Shown piece after piece: positions 24,854 through 34,151 of a stretch of 41,329 nt of DNA. How positions within the stretch are numbered: the stretch's first letter is position 1; every line of letters begins with the position of its first letter. Below the pieces are notes generated by a model that ran no database searches, was not told where the DNA came from, and saw only the letters and a program-made list of their open reading frames with translations. The stretch is from NCBI GenBank assembly GCA_938038785.1, contig CALHTB010000004.1, positions 1-41,329 on the forward strand, written 5' to 3'. The position numbers were made by a program, and so were the translations under genes. The DNA is from an uncultured Acidimicrobiales bacterium (GTDB lineage Bacteria > Actinomycetota > Acidimicrobiia > Acidimicrobiales > SHLQ01).

Positions 24854-25468
24854 ATGGAAGACGTCATCCGAGTGGTCGTCATAGACGACCAGACTTCTTA
24901 CGTCGACGCGTTTGGACTCGCCATTTCTCTCACGCCCGACCTCGAACTGGTCGGTCGAGCCACCGACGCCGACTCCGGGATCGAAGTCTGCAAGCGGATG
25001 AAGCCTGACTTGGTCGTCACCGACTACCGCCTCCCCGGTGGAGCCACAGGTACCACCCTGGCCACCTCACTACGCGAAGATGGTTTCTCGGCGCCGATTC
25101 TTGTGCTCACCGGATTTATGGCACCGCAGGTCATCCGAGAGGCAGAAGAGATCGACAGCCTGCACGCCATTTCGAAGAACACCCCAATGACCAGCATCGT
25201 CAACGCGATGCGCCAGGTCAGCGGCGGCCTGCCGCTCGAACCCGACGATTCCGAAGGCGGAACCCAGTCGCTGTCGGCCGGCGAACTTGAGGTTCTTGAG
25301 ATGCTCGCAAACGGCCAGACCCCAACCGAGATCGCAAACTTCATGCACCTGAGCCTCCACACGGTGCGCGCTCGTATCAAGAGCATGCACAAGAAGCTCA
25401 ACGTTGCTTCGCAGGGCGAGGCGATTGCAACAGCGATTCGTCTTGGCCTGGTGGTCCCACCCCAGTAA
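24854..25468 (+). CDS. NarL/FixJ-type response regulator
   Basis: A 204-residue two-domain regulator. The receiver domain (about 1-120) has the acidic pair in VVVIDDQ, the phosphoacceptor Asp in LVVTDYRLPG, the Thr in ILVLTGF and the Lys in ISKNTP. After a short linker the LuxR-type helix-turn-helix follows (LSAGELEVLEMLANGQTPTEIANFMHLSLHTVRARIKSM). It should bind DNA when phosphorylated. ATG at 24854 gives a receiver of normal length; the open frame upstream to 24665 does not. It is the first gene of a plus-strand run that continues with the tail-anchored protein and the GTPase. The soluble histidine kinase encoded 1.5 kb downstream on the other strand is the obvious candidate partner. Confidence 0.92.
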   Translation: MEDVIRVVVIDDQTSYVDAFGLAISLTPDLELVGRATDADSGIEVCKRMKPDLVVTDYRLPGGATGTTLATSLREDGFSAPILVLTGFMAPQVIREAEEIDSLHAISKNTPMTSIVNAMRQVSGGLPLEPDDSEGGTQSLSAGELEVLEMLANGQTPTEIANFMHLSLHTVRARIKSMHKKLNVASQGEAIATAIRLGLVVPPQ

Positions 25469-25510
25469 CGCACCCTCTAGTCTCTAAGCCAGACGGCCTC
25501 GGGGGAATCG

Positions 25511-26383
25511 ATGAGCAACGGACAAGCCGAACTCGATCAACTTCGTGATGTCCTCGTTGGAGACCACATGCGCGAGGTCGCCTCCCTCCGAGCAAACCAC
25601 GAGGCCAAGCTCAGCGAGCTCCGGTCTCGCATCGACTCGTTGGAAGCCGCGCTCGCACAGCGCCGAACGTTCGTTGGCGAGGTCCTGACCGATGCAATCG
25701 AAGAGCAACCCGTCATCGAGGTCGGATCTGCGATCAAACCTGGTGTAGAACATGCCATCGGTGCTTCGGCGCGCGACGACTCGTCCATCCTCGCCGAAGC
25801 GCTCTACCCCGTACTCGGCCCCGCTGTTCGCAAGATGGTGGCAAACATGTTGACGCCGGAGAGCTTGAAGGAGGGCCGCACCTTTCGCGCCGAACAGCTG
25901 CTGCTGATCGAACGCCAGACTGGCCTCGTCCTCGCCGCCAGCGCCCTCGACGAGCGTTCTCTCGAGGACGCCGACGTCGTATCCGGAATGATGGACGCAA
26001 TTCGTCGCTTCGTTCAGGAAGCGTTCGATGCCGACGACCACGATGGACTTCGGGATCTCCGTGTCGGCGATATCTCGGTGCTCGTCGAGTGGGGGCCCAA
26101 AGCAGTGCTCGCCGCCGTGGTTACCGGAGTTCCTGACGAACAGTTCCGCAATGAAGCTGCGTTCACCCTCGAAGAGATCCATCGCGACTATTCGACCGAG
26201 TTGAATTCGTTTAACGGCGAAATCGAACCTTTCGCACCAGCGAGCGAACGCCTTTCGAACTTCCATGGCAGCACCGAGTCCAGAACCAACGTGTCCAAGC
26301 TCGAAGCGTTTCTGCCGATCATCGCAACACTGGTTGTGGTTGCGATCATCATTGCGTTGATCGTCTGGGCCATTTCCCGATGA
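25511..26383 (+). CDS. tail-anchored protein with N-terminal GDH-motif coiled coil and longin/roadblock-like region
   Basis: A 290-residue protein in four parts. Residues 8-50 form a coiled coil starting with LDQLRDVLVGDHMREVASL. Residues 60-126 are a helical region (ILAEALYPVLGPAVRKMVANML). Residues 127-230 are alternating strands and helices (AEQLLLIERQTGLVLAAS ... DISVLVEWGPKAVLAAVVTG) resembling the longin/roadblock type of GTPase-partner domain. Residues 266-288 are one membrane helix at the extreme C-terminus. From memory, the same N-terminal and middle parts occur in OmpA-domain proteins encoded next to Ras-like GTPases in other phyla; here the OmpA part is absent. The stop overlaps the GTPase start (ATGA), so the two are coupled. 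GGGGGAA precedes the ATG. The domain assignment is inference. Confidence 0.75.
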   Translation: MSNGQAELDQLRDVLVGDHMREVASLRANHEAKLSELRSRIDSLEAALAQRRTFVGEVLTDAIEEQPVIEVGSAIKPGVEHAIGASARDDSSILAEALYPVLGPAVRKMVANMLTPESLKEGRTFRAEQLLLIERQTGLVLAASALDERSLEDADVVSGMMDAIRRFVQEAFDADDHDGLRDLRVGDISVLVEWGPKAVLAAVVTGVPDEQFRNEAAFTLEEIHRDYSTELNSFNGEIEPFAPASERLSNFHGSTESRTNVSKLEAFLPIIATLVVVAIIIALIVWAISR

Positions 26384-26904
26384 GCCCCGCAACCCTCAGC
26401 ACCATGTCGCTGTACCGATTCAAGGTAGTCATGCTCGGTGCTCCCTCTGTTGGGAAAACGAGCTTGGTTCGCCGGTTCGTGCACTCGGTGTTTGAGGACT
26501 CCTACACCTCGACACTCGGCGCCAAGGTAGAACGCAAGAACGTCGAAATCGACGGCAAGAAAGTCAACCTGTTGCTGTGGGATATCCACGGCGAAACCGA
26601 CGGGCTGATCGTTACCCCGAGTTATCTGCAGGGTGCCCACGCCGCGATCTTGGTCTTCGACTCGATGCGCCCCGAGACGATCGAAATGTCACTGACGCTT
26701 GGGCAACGAGTGCTAGAGCAATCACCGGACGCAAAGCTGTATGTCGTCGCAAACAAGTCCGACCTGGCGGTCGAGCTCGACATTGCCTTGGACGTCGATG
26801 CGTGGGCTTCCCGGGCCGAGCAGCCCATCACGCTTACCTCAGCGAAAACCGGAGATGGGGTCGAGGACCTCTTCGTGTCGATCGCGGCACAGGCCATCGA
26901 CTGA
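26380..26904 (+). CDS. Ras-like small GTPase
   Basis: A 174-residue stand-alone GTPase of the Rab/Rho-like bacterial type. Motifs are G1 GAPSVGKTS (20-28), the switch I Thr in TSTLGAKVERK (about 43-45), G3 WDIHGETDG (67-75), G4 NKSD (125-128) and G5 TSAK (153-156). G3 normally reads D-T-A-G-Q in eukaryotic Ras proteins. Here it is D-I-H-G-E, so the catalytic glutamine is replaced by glutamate, which may mean slow or partner-dependent hydrolysis. No lipid-modification cysteine is present at the C-terminus; membrane attachment would depend on the tail-anchored neighbour. ATG at 26380 overlaps the upstream stop, and an alternative ATG lies at 26404. Confidence 0.9.
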   Translation: MSPATLSTMSLYRFKVVMLGAPSVGKTSLVRRFVHSVFEDSYTSTLGAKVERKNVEIDGKKVNLLLWDIHGETDGLIVTPSYLQGAHAAILVFDSMRPETIEMSLTLGQRVLEQSPDAKLYVVANKSDLAVELDIALDVDAWASRAEQPITLTSAKTGDGVEDLFVSIAAQAID

Positions 26905-26919
26905 AAGCCGTCGATATGG

Positions 26920-28059
26920 CTAGGAAGCTCCGAGAGGTAGCGACACTTGGAAAACAGCCCCATCAGATGACGATGACTGCAGTGAGATGTTGCCACCGAC
27001 CGCCTCAACGATTCGTCGACTGAGCGCAAGCCCAATTCCCGAACCTGCTGTTTCGGTCGAGCCCCGTTCGAACATCTGGAAGATCCGATCGTGCGACTCG
27101 GGATCGATCCCAACACCGTTGTCGGCAATGGACACGATTGCATTGCCATGACGCTCTTGAGCTGAGACTTCAATCCTGAGGGCCCGAGCTGGGTGCCGGT
27201 ACCGAAGTGCATTCGAGAACAAATTGGCAAAGACGCTTTGAAGCGGAACCGAACGAGCCCGCACCATTGGCAATTCGCGCACCTCGACAACTGCACCGGC
27301 CTCGTCGAGTGGCACAGCCAACGTGCTCAGCGCTTTGTCGACGACATCTCCGAGTGGGAGGGAACTGACTTCAGAGAGATCGCCCTGGACGTTCGACAAC
27401 TGCAGCAGCTGCTTGACCTGCTGGTCCATATCGGCCACGCCGGTCTGGATGGACTCAATGACTCGGCTCACCTGGCCGTGATCGACCTCGTCGGCGGTGA
27501 CCAACGGCTCGAGCACCTCTGCGTAGAGGGCAACCGCCCGTAACGGTGCGACCAATTCATGAGCAGCGATATACGCAAACTGCTCGAGTTCCTCGTTCGA
27601 AATACTCAGGCGGTCTTTGGCCTCACGAAGTTCTTCTTGGTTCGAGCGCAATACCTCACCAAGACGATCCATCCGGACCTGCTCGGCGGTGCGATCAAGA
27701 TGCACCTCGGCTAAAGCCGCGACACGATTCAACACCTCGAGCGTGGTGTCGTCGAAGCGATCGAGCTTCTCCGAGCCGGCCACGAGGAACCCTTCTTCGC
27801 CCGAGGAACCAGTCAGCGGCACAACCGCCACCGAGCGAACCCACTCCTCAACGTCGGTCCAGGCGTCGTCGCTGGCCTCCGGCGTTGAGTCACAGTTCCC
27901 ATAGCCAGATCGCATCGCCCAATGCTGAGAGGTGGTGACCATTCGGTCCGAACACAGATCGATGGCTGCCACGCCGCGCACCGTGAGCTGAACATCGGGC
28001 ACGCCAAGGGCCGCTGCTGTGAGAGTCACCATCTGTCGAAGCGGATCTGCGCTGGTCAT
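26920..28059 (-). CDS. soluble GAF-type sensor histidine kinase
   Basis: A protein of about 379 residues without membrane segments. The N-terminal ~120 residues look like a GAF sensor (PLRQMVTLTAAALGVPDVQLT ... VAVVPLTGSSGEEGFLVAGS). A coiled linker follows (SNQEELREAKDRLSISNEELEQ), then the HisKA H-box with the phospho-His in AYIAAHELVAPLRAV, and a HATPase domain with N-box NLFSNALRYR, G1 DNGVGID, F-box IFQMFERG and G2 GSGIGLALSRRIVEAVGG. It is phytochrome-kinase-like in its H-box. It is convergent with the GTPase and divergent from the GDH-motif coiled-coil gene. ATG at 28059 is preferred; ATG at 28116 or TTG at 28134 would add a short polar extension. Confidence 0.88.
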   Translation of the reverse strand: MTSADPLRQMVTLTAAALGVPDVQLTVRGVAAIDLCSDRMVTTSQHWAMRSGYGNCDSTPEASDDAWTDVEEWVRSVAVVPLTGSSGEEGFLVAGSEKLDRFDDTTLEVLNRVAALAEVHLDRTAEQVRMDRLGEVLRSNQEELREAKDRLSISNEELEQFAYIAAHELVAPLRAVALYAEVLEPLVTADEVDHGQVSRVIESIQTGVADMDQQVKQLLQLSNVQGDLSEVSSLPLGDVVDKALSTLAVPLDEAGAVVEVRELPMVRARSVPLQSVFANLFSNALRYRHPARALRIEVSAQERHGNAIVSIADNGVGIDPESHDRIFQMFERGSTETAGSGIGLALSRRIVEAVGGNISLQSSSSDGAVFQVSLPLGAS

Positions 28060-28209
28060 GTTCGGTCTCAAAAGTGTTGGGTCAGAACCCGCCTGGCCAT
28101 AGTCCGAACCATACATTTGGTCGGTCCGGAACAACGAAAGATGGGGCAGAGTGCACCGTAATTGGGGACAATGCGAAAAAGAAGGTCCCGAATTTCAATA
28201 GCGACCGAC

Positions 28210-28215
28210 TAACGT
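28210..28215 (+). promoter_or_regulatory. -10 box TAACGT upstream of the second GDH-motif gene
   Basis: TAACGT lies 37 bases before the ATG at 28253. A transcript starting 6-7 bases after it would carry a leader of about 30 bases with GGGGGAA five bases before the start. The gene at 25511 has a similar arrangement (TAGTCT, leader, GGGGGAA). Confidence 0.4.
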
Positions 28216-28252
28216 CGATATGGCTAAGAGAACACCGGTTGGGGGAACAACC

Positions 28253-28738
28253 ATGGACGACACAACACAAGCAGCGACCGAAAGCACCGAGGCAACCGTG
28301 TTTGCCGACGGCGACCTGGGCCGAATTCAAGGGATCCTCTTCGGGGACCATGCTCGACGTGTCGACGAGCGCCTCGCAACGCTCGAACAGGCGCTGCTCG
28401 GAGCCATTGCCGACCTGCGCGGCGAACTGCAGTCATCGTTCCAGGCACTCGAAAAACGAGTGAGCACCGAGGAAACCAACCGAGCCAAGGCCATGAAGAA
28501 CCTGGGTGAACGGCTCGACTCGGAGTCCGAGGTGCGTGTCGAAGGTGAATCGGCAATCAATCACAAAATCGACATCACCGAGTCCAACATCAGAACAGCC
28601 ATTGCTGCAGAGCGAGTTGCAGCCGCAGCTGATGTGGAACGAGAGTTCGCAACGCTGCGTTCCGATTCGGTTGATCGCCGCGATCTCGCCGAGCTCTTTG
28701 CTGCCACCGCCGAGCGCCTTCGTGGGGCCGACGAGTAA
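28253..28738 (+). CDS. coiled-coil protein with N-terminal GDH motif
   Basis: A 161-residue soluble, highly charged and almost wholly helical protein. Residues 22-44 (LGRIQGILFGDHARRVDERL) repeat the pattern at the start of the tail-anchored protein (LDQLRDVLVGDHMREVASL). The shared pattern is (V/I)-L-(V/F)-G-D-H-x-R-x-V followed by a leucine/glutamate coil. The remainder is heptad-like (LEQALLGAIADLRGELQSSFQALEKRV) and ends in RDLAELFAATAERLRG. It has no catalytic motif and no membrane segment. A scaffold or adaptor that dimerises with the tail-anchored protein or binds the kinase is inferred. ATG at 28253 has GGGGGAA five bases upstream; an earlier ATG at 28220 is too close to the -10 box. 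Confidence 0.72.
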   Translation: MDDTTQAATESTEATVFADGDLGRIQGILFGDHARRVDERLATLEQALLGAIADLRGELQSSFQALEKRVSTEETNRAKAMKNLGERLDSESEVRVEGESAINHKIDITESNIRTAIAAERVAAAADVEREFATLRSDSVDRRDLAELFAATAERLRGADE

Positions 28739-28813
28739 GAAGTCTCGTCATTCCTGAGCCACTCATTGAGTCCGCAAGCCGGAAGCAGTGACACGCGCCA
28801 CAGTTCACCAACC

Positions 28814-28829
28814 CTTCGGTAACCCGAAG
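28814..28829 (+). promoter_or_regulatory. short palindrome in the sdh upstream region
   Basis: CTTCGG-TAAC-CCGAAG forms a six-base-pair hairpin with a four-base loop, about 75 bases after the stop at 28738 and ahead of a TAGTCT box at 28849-28854. It could end the upstream transcript or bind a regulator of sdhCAB. The 198-base gap between 28739 and 28936 holds nothing else I can identify. Confidence 0.35.
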
Positions 28830-28848
28830 AGTTGACCGACTGTAGGGG

Positions 28849-28854
28849 TAGTCT
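28849..28854 (+). promoter_or_regulatory. candidate -10 box TAGTCT of sdhCAB
   Basis: TAGTCT lies 82 bases before the sdhC start. A TTGACC at 28832-28837 is only 11 bases upstream, too close to be its -35, so only the -10 is proposed. Unlike many genes here, sdhC has a leader and a clear AGGAG ribosome-binding site. Confidence 0.35.
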
Positions 28855-28936
28855 TTGGACGCGGGAAATGAGTGGTCGCATTTCCAGCTCCTTCACTAGG
28901 TTGTGGTCACGATCACTCGGTCTTTAGGAGCCTTTG

Positions 28937-29788
28937 ATGGCACAGACACTTTCGGACTTGCGTAACCCGCAGCCAATCCGCAAACGCAAGAAGGCGCTGC
29001 CCTTCCCGCTCAACGTTTGGCAGTCGGCCATTGGACGCAAGTGGGTCATGGCGCTCACCGGCATTGGCCTGCTCGGCTTTGTCATTGCGCACATGATCGG
29101 CAACTTCCATGTTCTCGAGGGTCCAGCCGAGCTTCACGAGTACGCGGAGGCCCTTCGCGGGCTTGGCGGCGGCATCATTCCGCGCCTGTGGTTGCTGTGG
29201 GTTCTTCGCCTCGGCCTGATCGCCATGTTCGGCCTGCACATCGCTGCGGCCTACACCACTAAGGAGATCAGTCGGAAAGCGTCCGATGGGGCGAACTTTA
29301 TGGACGGGCAGAAGAGCTACCCCGGTGGCCGTGACTATGTGGCTGCTAACTATGCCAGCCGCACCATGCGCTGGACCGGCCCGATCATCCTTCTCTACCT
29401 GATCTTCCACCTCGCCGATCTGACATGGGGCCTGCTGCCGCACACCGATTACATCAAGGGCGATCCGTACAACAACCTGTCGAACAGCCTGGGCAATTTG
29501 CCGGTCGCCATTATTTACATCGTGGCGAATATCGCCCTTGCGATTCACATCTTCCACGGCACTTGGTCACTGTTTCAGAGCCTTGGCCTCAATAACCCGA
29601 AATACAACAGCGCCCGTAAGGGCCTGGCTGCTGGCCTCGCAGCTGTCATTCTGTTGGGGAACCTAACGTTCCCGATTCTCGCCCAGGTGGGTGTGATCGA
29701 CAACGACAAAAACGAGTGTGCCCAGTTCACCGAGGAAGCCCTAAACACCGAGTGCTTCGAGGAACTTCTCTCTCACGGAGGCGAATAA
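28937..29788 (+). CDS. sdhC: succinate dehydrogenase cytochrome b558-type membrane anchor subunit
   Basis: A 283-residue membrane protein with five hydrophobic helices. It has the b558-family layout: [35 protein letters not shown] at the first helix, AALRGLGG-like region, [22 protein letters not shown] in the middle and [21 protein letters not shown] late. Histidines in HMIGNFH, FHLADL and IHIFHG are the expected haem ligands. One large anchor subunit replaces separate SdhC and SdhD, as in many actinobacteria and Bacteroidetes. It passes electrons from the iron-sulfur subunit to menaquinone. AGGAG lies six bases before the ATG. sdhA begins immediately after its stop. Confidence 0.93.
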   Translation: MAQTLSDLRNPQPIRKRKKALPFPLNVWQSAIGRKWVMALTGIGLLGFVIAHMIGNFHVLEGPAELHEYAEALRGLGGGIIPRLWLLWVLRLGLIAMFGLHIAAAYTTKEISRKASDGANFMDGQKSYPGGRDYVAANYASRTMRWTGPIILLYLIFHLADLTWGLLPHTDYIKGDPYNNLSNSLGNLPVAIIYIVANIALAIHIFHGTWSLFQSLGLNNPKYNSARKGLAAGLAAVILLGNLTFPILAQVGVIDNDKNECAQFTEEALNTECFEELLSHGGE

Positions 29789-29789
29789 C

Positions 29790-31748
29790 ATGACTGCGAC
29801 CATGGAGCCATCAACCAAGGTGACGAGCCCGCGGCTCGATTCCAAGGTCCCGGATACCGACGACATTGCGAATATGTGGGAGAACCACAAATTTTCGATG
29901 AAGTTGGTGAACCCCAACAACAAGCGCAAGTTCACCGTCATCGTTGTGGGCACCGGGCTTGCGGGTTCATCTGCTGCAGCGACGCTCGCCGAGCTCGGCT
30001 ACAAGGTCAAGGCCTTCACCTTCCACGACAGCCCGCGGCGAGCTCACTCGATTGCGGCCCAGGGCGGCATCAACGCCGCGAAGAATTACCAGAACGACGG
30101 CGACTCGGTGCACCGCCTCTTCTACGACACGGTCAAGGGTGGCGACTACCGAAGCCGCGAAGCCAACGTGCATCGCCTCGCCGAGGTCTCGGTCAACATC
30201 ATCGACCAGGCAACTGCCCAGGGCGTGCCGTTCGCACGTGACTACGGCGGCTTGCTCGACAACCGGTCGTTCGGTGGAGCCCAGGTTTCTCGCACGTTCT
30301 ATGCCCGAGGCCAGACCGGACAGCAACTCCTGCTCGGCGCATATTCATCCCTTAACCGCCAAATCGAATCTGGCGGCGTCGAGATGCATAACCGCAAAGA
30401 GATGCTCGATCTGGTCGTTAAGGATGGCGAGACCGCCGGCATCGTCACCCGTGACCTGCTGACCGGCGAGGTCGAATCACACTCGGCGCACGCGGTCGTG
30501 CTGGCCACCGGCGGTTACGGCAACGTCTACTACCTCTCCACGAACGCCATGATGTGCAACGTGACCGCGGCGTGGCGTGCACATCGCAAGGGCGCCTTCT
30601 TTGCGAACCCCTGCTATACCCAGATCCACCCGACCTGCATCCCAGCATCGGACGACCACCAGTCGAAGCTCACGCTCATGTCCGAGTCGCTTCGTAATGA
30701 CGGCCGCATTTGGGTGCCGAAGGAATTCGACGACGCCCGACTCGCCGCCGACATCCCCGAAAGCGAGCGCGATTACTACCTCGAGCGCAAGTACCCGTCG
30801 TTCGGAAACCTCGTGCCCCGAGATGTTGCGTCACGTAACGCGAAGACCGTCGTCGACGAAGGCCGCGGTGTGGGTCCGCTCAAGAACGGTGTGTTCCTCG
30901 ACTTCGCCGACGCCATCGCCCGCGACGGCGCCGAGACGATCAAAGCCAAGTACGGCAACTTGTTCGACATGTACGCGAACATCACCGGCGAAGACCCCTA
31001 CAGCCGCCCGATGCGCATCTACCCCGCTACCCACTACACGATGGGTGGCCTGTGGGTTGACTACCACCTGATGACCACCGTGCCCGGCACCTACGCCATC
31101 GGCGAAGCGAACTTCTCGGACCACGGTGCGAACCGCCTCGGTGCCTCTGCGCTAATGCAGGGCTTGGCCGACGGCTACTTCGTCTTGCCGTACACCATTG
31201 GCGACTACCTCGCTGACAAGCTCGGCGACAGCCCAGTGCCTACCGACGACCCGGTCTTCAAGGCTGCCGAAGCAGAGATTACCGACCAGACCAACAAGTG
31301 GTTGGCGGTCAACGGCACCAAGTCACCCGAGCACTATCACCGTGAGCTCGGCAAGATCGTGTGGGATCGCATCGGCATGGCCCGCGACAAGAACGGTCTC
31401 GAGAAGGCTGGCGACGAAATCTCCTCGCTCGAGGAAGAGTTCAAGAAGAACGTTCGGGTCATGGGCGACAACACGTCGATGAACACCGAACTCGAAAAGG
31501 TTGGCCGCGTCGCCGACTTCTTCGAACTCGCCAAGCTCAAGGCACGTGACGCTCTCGTGCGTGAAGAGTCATGTGGCGGCCACTTCCGAGTGGAAAGCCA
31601 AACCGAGGAGGGCGAAGCCCTTCGAGACGACGAGAACTACAGCCACTCGGCGGCCTGGGAATGGCACGACGAGTCAACCCACCAGACCAAGCACGAAGAG
31701 CAGCTCGAGTTCAAGCACGTCAAGCTCAGCCAGCGCAGCTACAAGTAG
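29790..31748 (+). CDS. sdhA: succinate dehydrogenase/fumarate reductase flavoprotein subunit
   Basis: A 652-residue flavoprotein. The FAD-binding [21 protein letters not shown] starts near residue 51. The covalent-FAD histidine lies in [13 protein letters not shown]. Substrate-site stretches include [24 protein letters not shown] and [14 protein letters not shown], and the closing [25 protein letters not shown] is typical. The ~40-residue polar N-terminus before the Rossmann fold is usual for the actinobacterial/b558 type. It oxidises succinate to fumarate in the TCA cycle and respiratory chain. GGAGG lies about seven bases before the ATG, within the end of sdhC, so the genes form one transcript with sdhB. 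Confidence 0.96.
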   Translation: MTATMEPSTKVTSPRLDSKVPDTDDIANMWENHKFSMKLVNPNNKRKFTVIVVGTGLAGSSAAATLAELGYKVKAFTFHDSPRRAHSIAAQGGINAAKNYQNDGDSVHRLFYDTVKGGDYRSREANVHRLAEVSVNIIDQATAQGVPFARDYGGLLDNRSFGGAQVSRTFYARGQTGQQLLLGAYSSLNRQIESGGVEMHNRKEMLDLVVKDGETAGIVTRDLLTGEVESHSAHAVVLATGGYGNVYYLSTNAMMCNVTAAWRAHRKGAFFANPCYTQIHPTCIPASDDHQSKLTLMSESLRNDGRIWVPKEFDDARLAADIPESERDYYLERKYPSFGNLVPRDVASRNAKTVVDEGRGVGPLKNGVFLDFADAIARDGAETIKAKYGNLFDMYANITGEDPYSRPMRIYPATHYTMGGLWVDYHLMTTVPGTYAIGEANFSDHGANRLGASALMQGLADGYFVLPYTIGDYLADKLGDSPVPTDDPVFKAAEAEITDQTNKWLAVNGTKSPEHYHRELGKIVWDRIGMARDKNGLEKAGDEISSLEEEFKKNVRVMGDNTSMNTELEKVGRVADFFELAKLKARDALVREESCGGHFRVESQTEEGEALRDDENYSHSAAWEWHDESTHQTKHEEQLEFKHVKLSQRSYK

Positions 31749-31756
31749 GACATTCA

Positions 31757-32533
31757 GTGAGCGAGAACAACATCAACATCACCCTCGACGTCTGGCGCCA
31801 GAACGGCCCGAACGACAAGGGTCGCTTCGAAACCTACGAAGCGAAAGAGATCAGCACCGACAGCTCGTTCCTCGAGATGCTCGACGTCGTCAACGAGCGT
31901 CTCATCGACGACGAGAAGGTCCCGATCACCTTCGAGAGCGATTGCCGTGAGGGCATTTGCGGCACCTGCTCGTTGATGATCAACGGTCAGGCGCACGGCC
32001 CCAACAAGGGACAAGCCACGTGCCAGCTGCACATGCGTACGTTCAGCAACGGTGATCACATCACGATCGAGCCCTTCCGGGCGAAGAGCTTTCCGATTAT
32101 CAAGGACCTGGCCGTTAGCCGGGCGGCGATGGACAAGATCCAACACGCTGGCGGCTACATCACTGTCAGCACCGGATCTGCACCTGACGCCAACCTCACG
32201 CCGGTTCCCAAAGAGGCATCGGACATGGCGTTCGACGCGGCAGCCTGCATTGGTTGCGGCGCGTGCGTTGCCGCATGCCCGAACTCGGCTGCGCAGTTGT
32301 TCACCTCGGCGAAGGTTCAGCACCTCAACCTGCTTCCACAGGGCCAGTCAGAGCGGTGGCAGCGAGTCGAGGCCATGGTCGACACCATGGAGGACTACTT
32401 CGGTACCTGCACAAACCATGGCGAGTGCTACGAAGCGTGCCCGAAAGAGATCAGCCTCGACTTCATCGCGTTCATGAACCGCGACTACGTCAAGGCCAAG
32501 ATCAAGAACCGGAAGCTCGCCGGCCAGAACTAG
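31757..32533 (+). CDS. sdhB: succinate dehydrogenase iron-sulfur subunit
   Basis: A 258-residue protein with all three cluster motifs. The [2Fe-2S] site is CREGICGTC (Cys 63, 68, 71) with a further Cys in ATCQLHM. The [4Fe-4S] and [3Fe-4S] sites are in [14 protein letters not shown] and [16 protein letters not shown]. It carries electrons from the SdhA flavin to the SdhC haem. GTG at 31757 is chosen: it lies nine bases after the sdhA stop, has AGGA upstream and gives the expected N-terminus ([13 protein letters not shown]). The frame is open further back but overlaps sdhA. Its stop overlaps the stop of the next, convergent gene by four bases. Confidence 0.95.
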   Translation: MSENNINITLDVWRQNGPNDKGRFETYEAKEISTDSSFLEMLDVVNERLIDDEKVPITFESDCREGICGTCSLMINGQAHGPNKGQATCQLHMRTFSNGDHITIEPFRAKSFPIIKDLAVSRAAMDKIQHAGGYITVSTGSAPDANLTPVPKEASDMAFDAAACIGCGACVAACPNSAAQLFTSAKVQHLNLLPQGQSERWQRVEAMVDTMEDYFGTCTNHGECYEACPKEISLDFIAFMNRDYVKAKIKNRKLAGQN

Positions 32534-34071
32534 TTGGGCGCCTCGTCAAGGGGCAGGCTGACGACAAAGGCGCCAGGTTCGCCGGACACGACCAGGCTCT
32601 GTTCGTCGAGATACTCAATACGCGGGACAGACAATGGGATCCTTTGCTCGGCCCACTGCCAGATCCGTTCATCAAATCTGATGACACCTATGCGGCTGCC
32701 CGTTACAGCGACTAGTCCAGTCCCGTCGGGTATCAACGCGAAGTCGATCGACGTTATCCCGAAGGTGCTGTCCGGCAATTCAAGAAGCCGCGACCAAACA
32801 CCGGTGGCCACGCTCATCGACCAAACGCCCGAGTCGAGAACGAACAGCACTCGGTCTCTCAGGATCAGGGGGTCAGCCCGCAGGTTCGGCAGGTCTCGAG
32901 CAATATCGGGTGGCAGCTCGAACCGCGTTGGTCCATTAACACCTGCGCTCCATCGGATCATCGACGGAGCCTGAGCTGGCGTTGGTTCAAGAAACCCGAT
33001 GCAGCCGTTGTTTGGCGGTAACAGCTGCGGCTCCTCGTCGAAGGCAACAAGAGTGGTCTCGTCGACCACGAGCGGGGGAACTGCAGACAGTGGGACTTCG
33101 GGGAGGACGAATGGTTCGCTCCCTTCCCGAACGATGACGATCGTGTTTGGCACGTCGAGCTCGCTGTTGAGGGCGAAGATGCACCGCGTGAGGTCATCAA
33201 AACGTTCCGGATCGACGACCCCTTCCGGGCTAATGGCCAACACCTCTCCGGTCTCGCAGTTCTGGACGCCAATTTGGTCGGGGCCCATGCGAGCAACGCC
33301 GCAAACGTCAGGAATCGCCAGATCGCTGTCGAGCGCCTGCGCTAACAGCTGTGTGATAATCGGTCGACTTCGGCGCCGCTGGACTAGCCCAAAAGATTCT
33401 GAGTCATGGTGAAACGGGGCAGAGACGATCGAGCCTTGGATGCTCTCGAATGCCGGGTCCCGCGTCCACACGGCGCCATCGGGAGAGATGAGCCGCATGA
33501 CCTCAAAGCCTGGGGTGAACTGACGCTCTTGGAGTCGCAGCGTCGTCATCAAAAGCGCGAACCCCGAATCGGTGGCAACCAGCATCTCGTAGTCCCGAAG
33601 GAGAACTGAACCGAGCTGATCGCTTGGCGCGTCGATCGACGCAGCCACCGTCCTCCATGAGTGCCCATCTGGAGACTGGAGTACCCGCGGCGGGCCATTC
33701 TCTGCTTCCTCGAACTGGAGTGCAAGGAAGCGATCCCCTGACCGTGCGATCTCTTGGGCCTCGATCAGGCCGCTCGCCGGGATCATCAGCGTGAACTTTT
33801 GCACCGTTCCCACAGTGGTCGTCGTCGAATCGAACCTAGTTGTAGGTGGCGCAACCGTCGTCGTCACCGGATCGGTCCCCTCGGCGGCTTGATCATGATC
33901 GGGGCGAAGCGACGAAAGCAAGAACACCAGAGCTGCAAGAACAGCCACGATGATCAGAAGTGGTAGCGCCCGTTTGGCCCCGCTGCTTGTGCCGCCAACC
34001 ATGGGAGCGTCCGGCGAGAAATCTTCACCATCAAATTCCACCCGAACCGACCGGGTCTCGTCGCTCTCCAC
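32530..34071 (-). CDS. membrane-anchored extracytoplasmic protein with Asp-box-like repeats
   Basis: A 513-residue protein with a short acidic cytoplasmic N-terminus containing [10 protein letters not shown], one membrane helix ([20 protein letters not shown], about residues 36-56), a Thr/Pro-rich linker and a large outer domain. Repeated SPDGHSW and [13 protein letters not shown] motifs resemble the Asp-boxes of beta-propellers. Cysteines are paired (about four in the outer domain). It is a paralogue of the protein encoded at 34648-36285, sharing the VRVEF start, linker type and W-T-x-D-P-x-F motif. Function is unknown; a surface sensor or binding protein is likely. The GTG at 34071 lies six bases after TAGTCT and is preferred over GTG at 34074. 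Confidence 0.72.
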   Translation of the reverse strand: MESDETRSVRVEFDGEDFSPDAPMVGGTSSGAKRALPLLIIVAVLAALVFLLSSLRPDHDQAAEGTDPVTTTVAPPTTRFDSTTTTVGTVQKFTLMIPASGLIEAQEIARSGDRFLALQFEEAENGPPRVLQSPDGHSWRTVAASIDAPSDQLGSVLLRDYEMLVATDSGFALLMTTLRLQERQFTPGFEVMRLISPDGAVWTRDPAFESIQGSIVSAPFHHDSESFGLVQRRRSRPIITQLLAQALDSDLAIPDVCGVARMGPDQIGVQNCETGEVLAISPEGVVDPERFDDLTRCIFALNSELDVPNTIVIVREGSEPFVLPEVPLSAVPPLVVDETTLVAFDEEPQLLPPNNGCIGFLEPTPAQAPSMIRWSAGVNGPTRFELPPDIARDLPNLRADPLILRDRVLFVLDSGVWSMSVATGVWSRLLELPDSTFGITSIDFALIPDGTGLVAVTGSRIGVIRFDERIWQWAEQRIPLSVPRIEYLDEQSLVVSGEPGAFVVSLPLDEAPN

Positions 34072-34077
34072 CACCCC

Positions 34078-34083
34078 AGACTA
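34078..34083 (-). promoter_or_regulatory. -10 box TAGTCT of the membrane-anchored protein gene, leaderless-type
   Basis: On the minus strand TAGTCT, six bases, then GTG at 34071. It is paired with a divergent box for the selenoprotein gene about 60 bases away. Confidence 0.5.
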
Positions 34084-34139
34084 CGACGGCCGCCTACTCA
34101 AGATGGCCCGACGTCTATGCCGCCTTGGGACGGTGGGGC

Positions 34140-34145
34140 TAATGT
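34140..34145 (+). promoter_or_regulatory. -10 box TAATGT of the selenoprotein gene, leaderless-type
   Basis: TAATGT, six bases (CGCCGC), then ATG at 34152. The box supports the start that lies upstream of the in-frame TGA, and so supports one gene across that TGA. Confidence 0.55.
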
Positions 34146-34151
34146 CGCCGC

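Noticed and set aside
25484..26392. A 302-residue minus-strand open frame opposite the tail-anchored protein
   Set aside because: It covers the same bases as a gene with coiled coil, membrane helix, ribosome-binding site and coupled stop; the antisense product has no motif.
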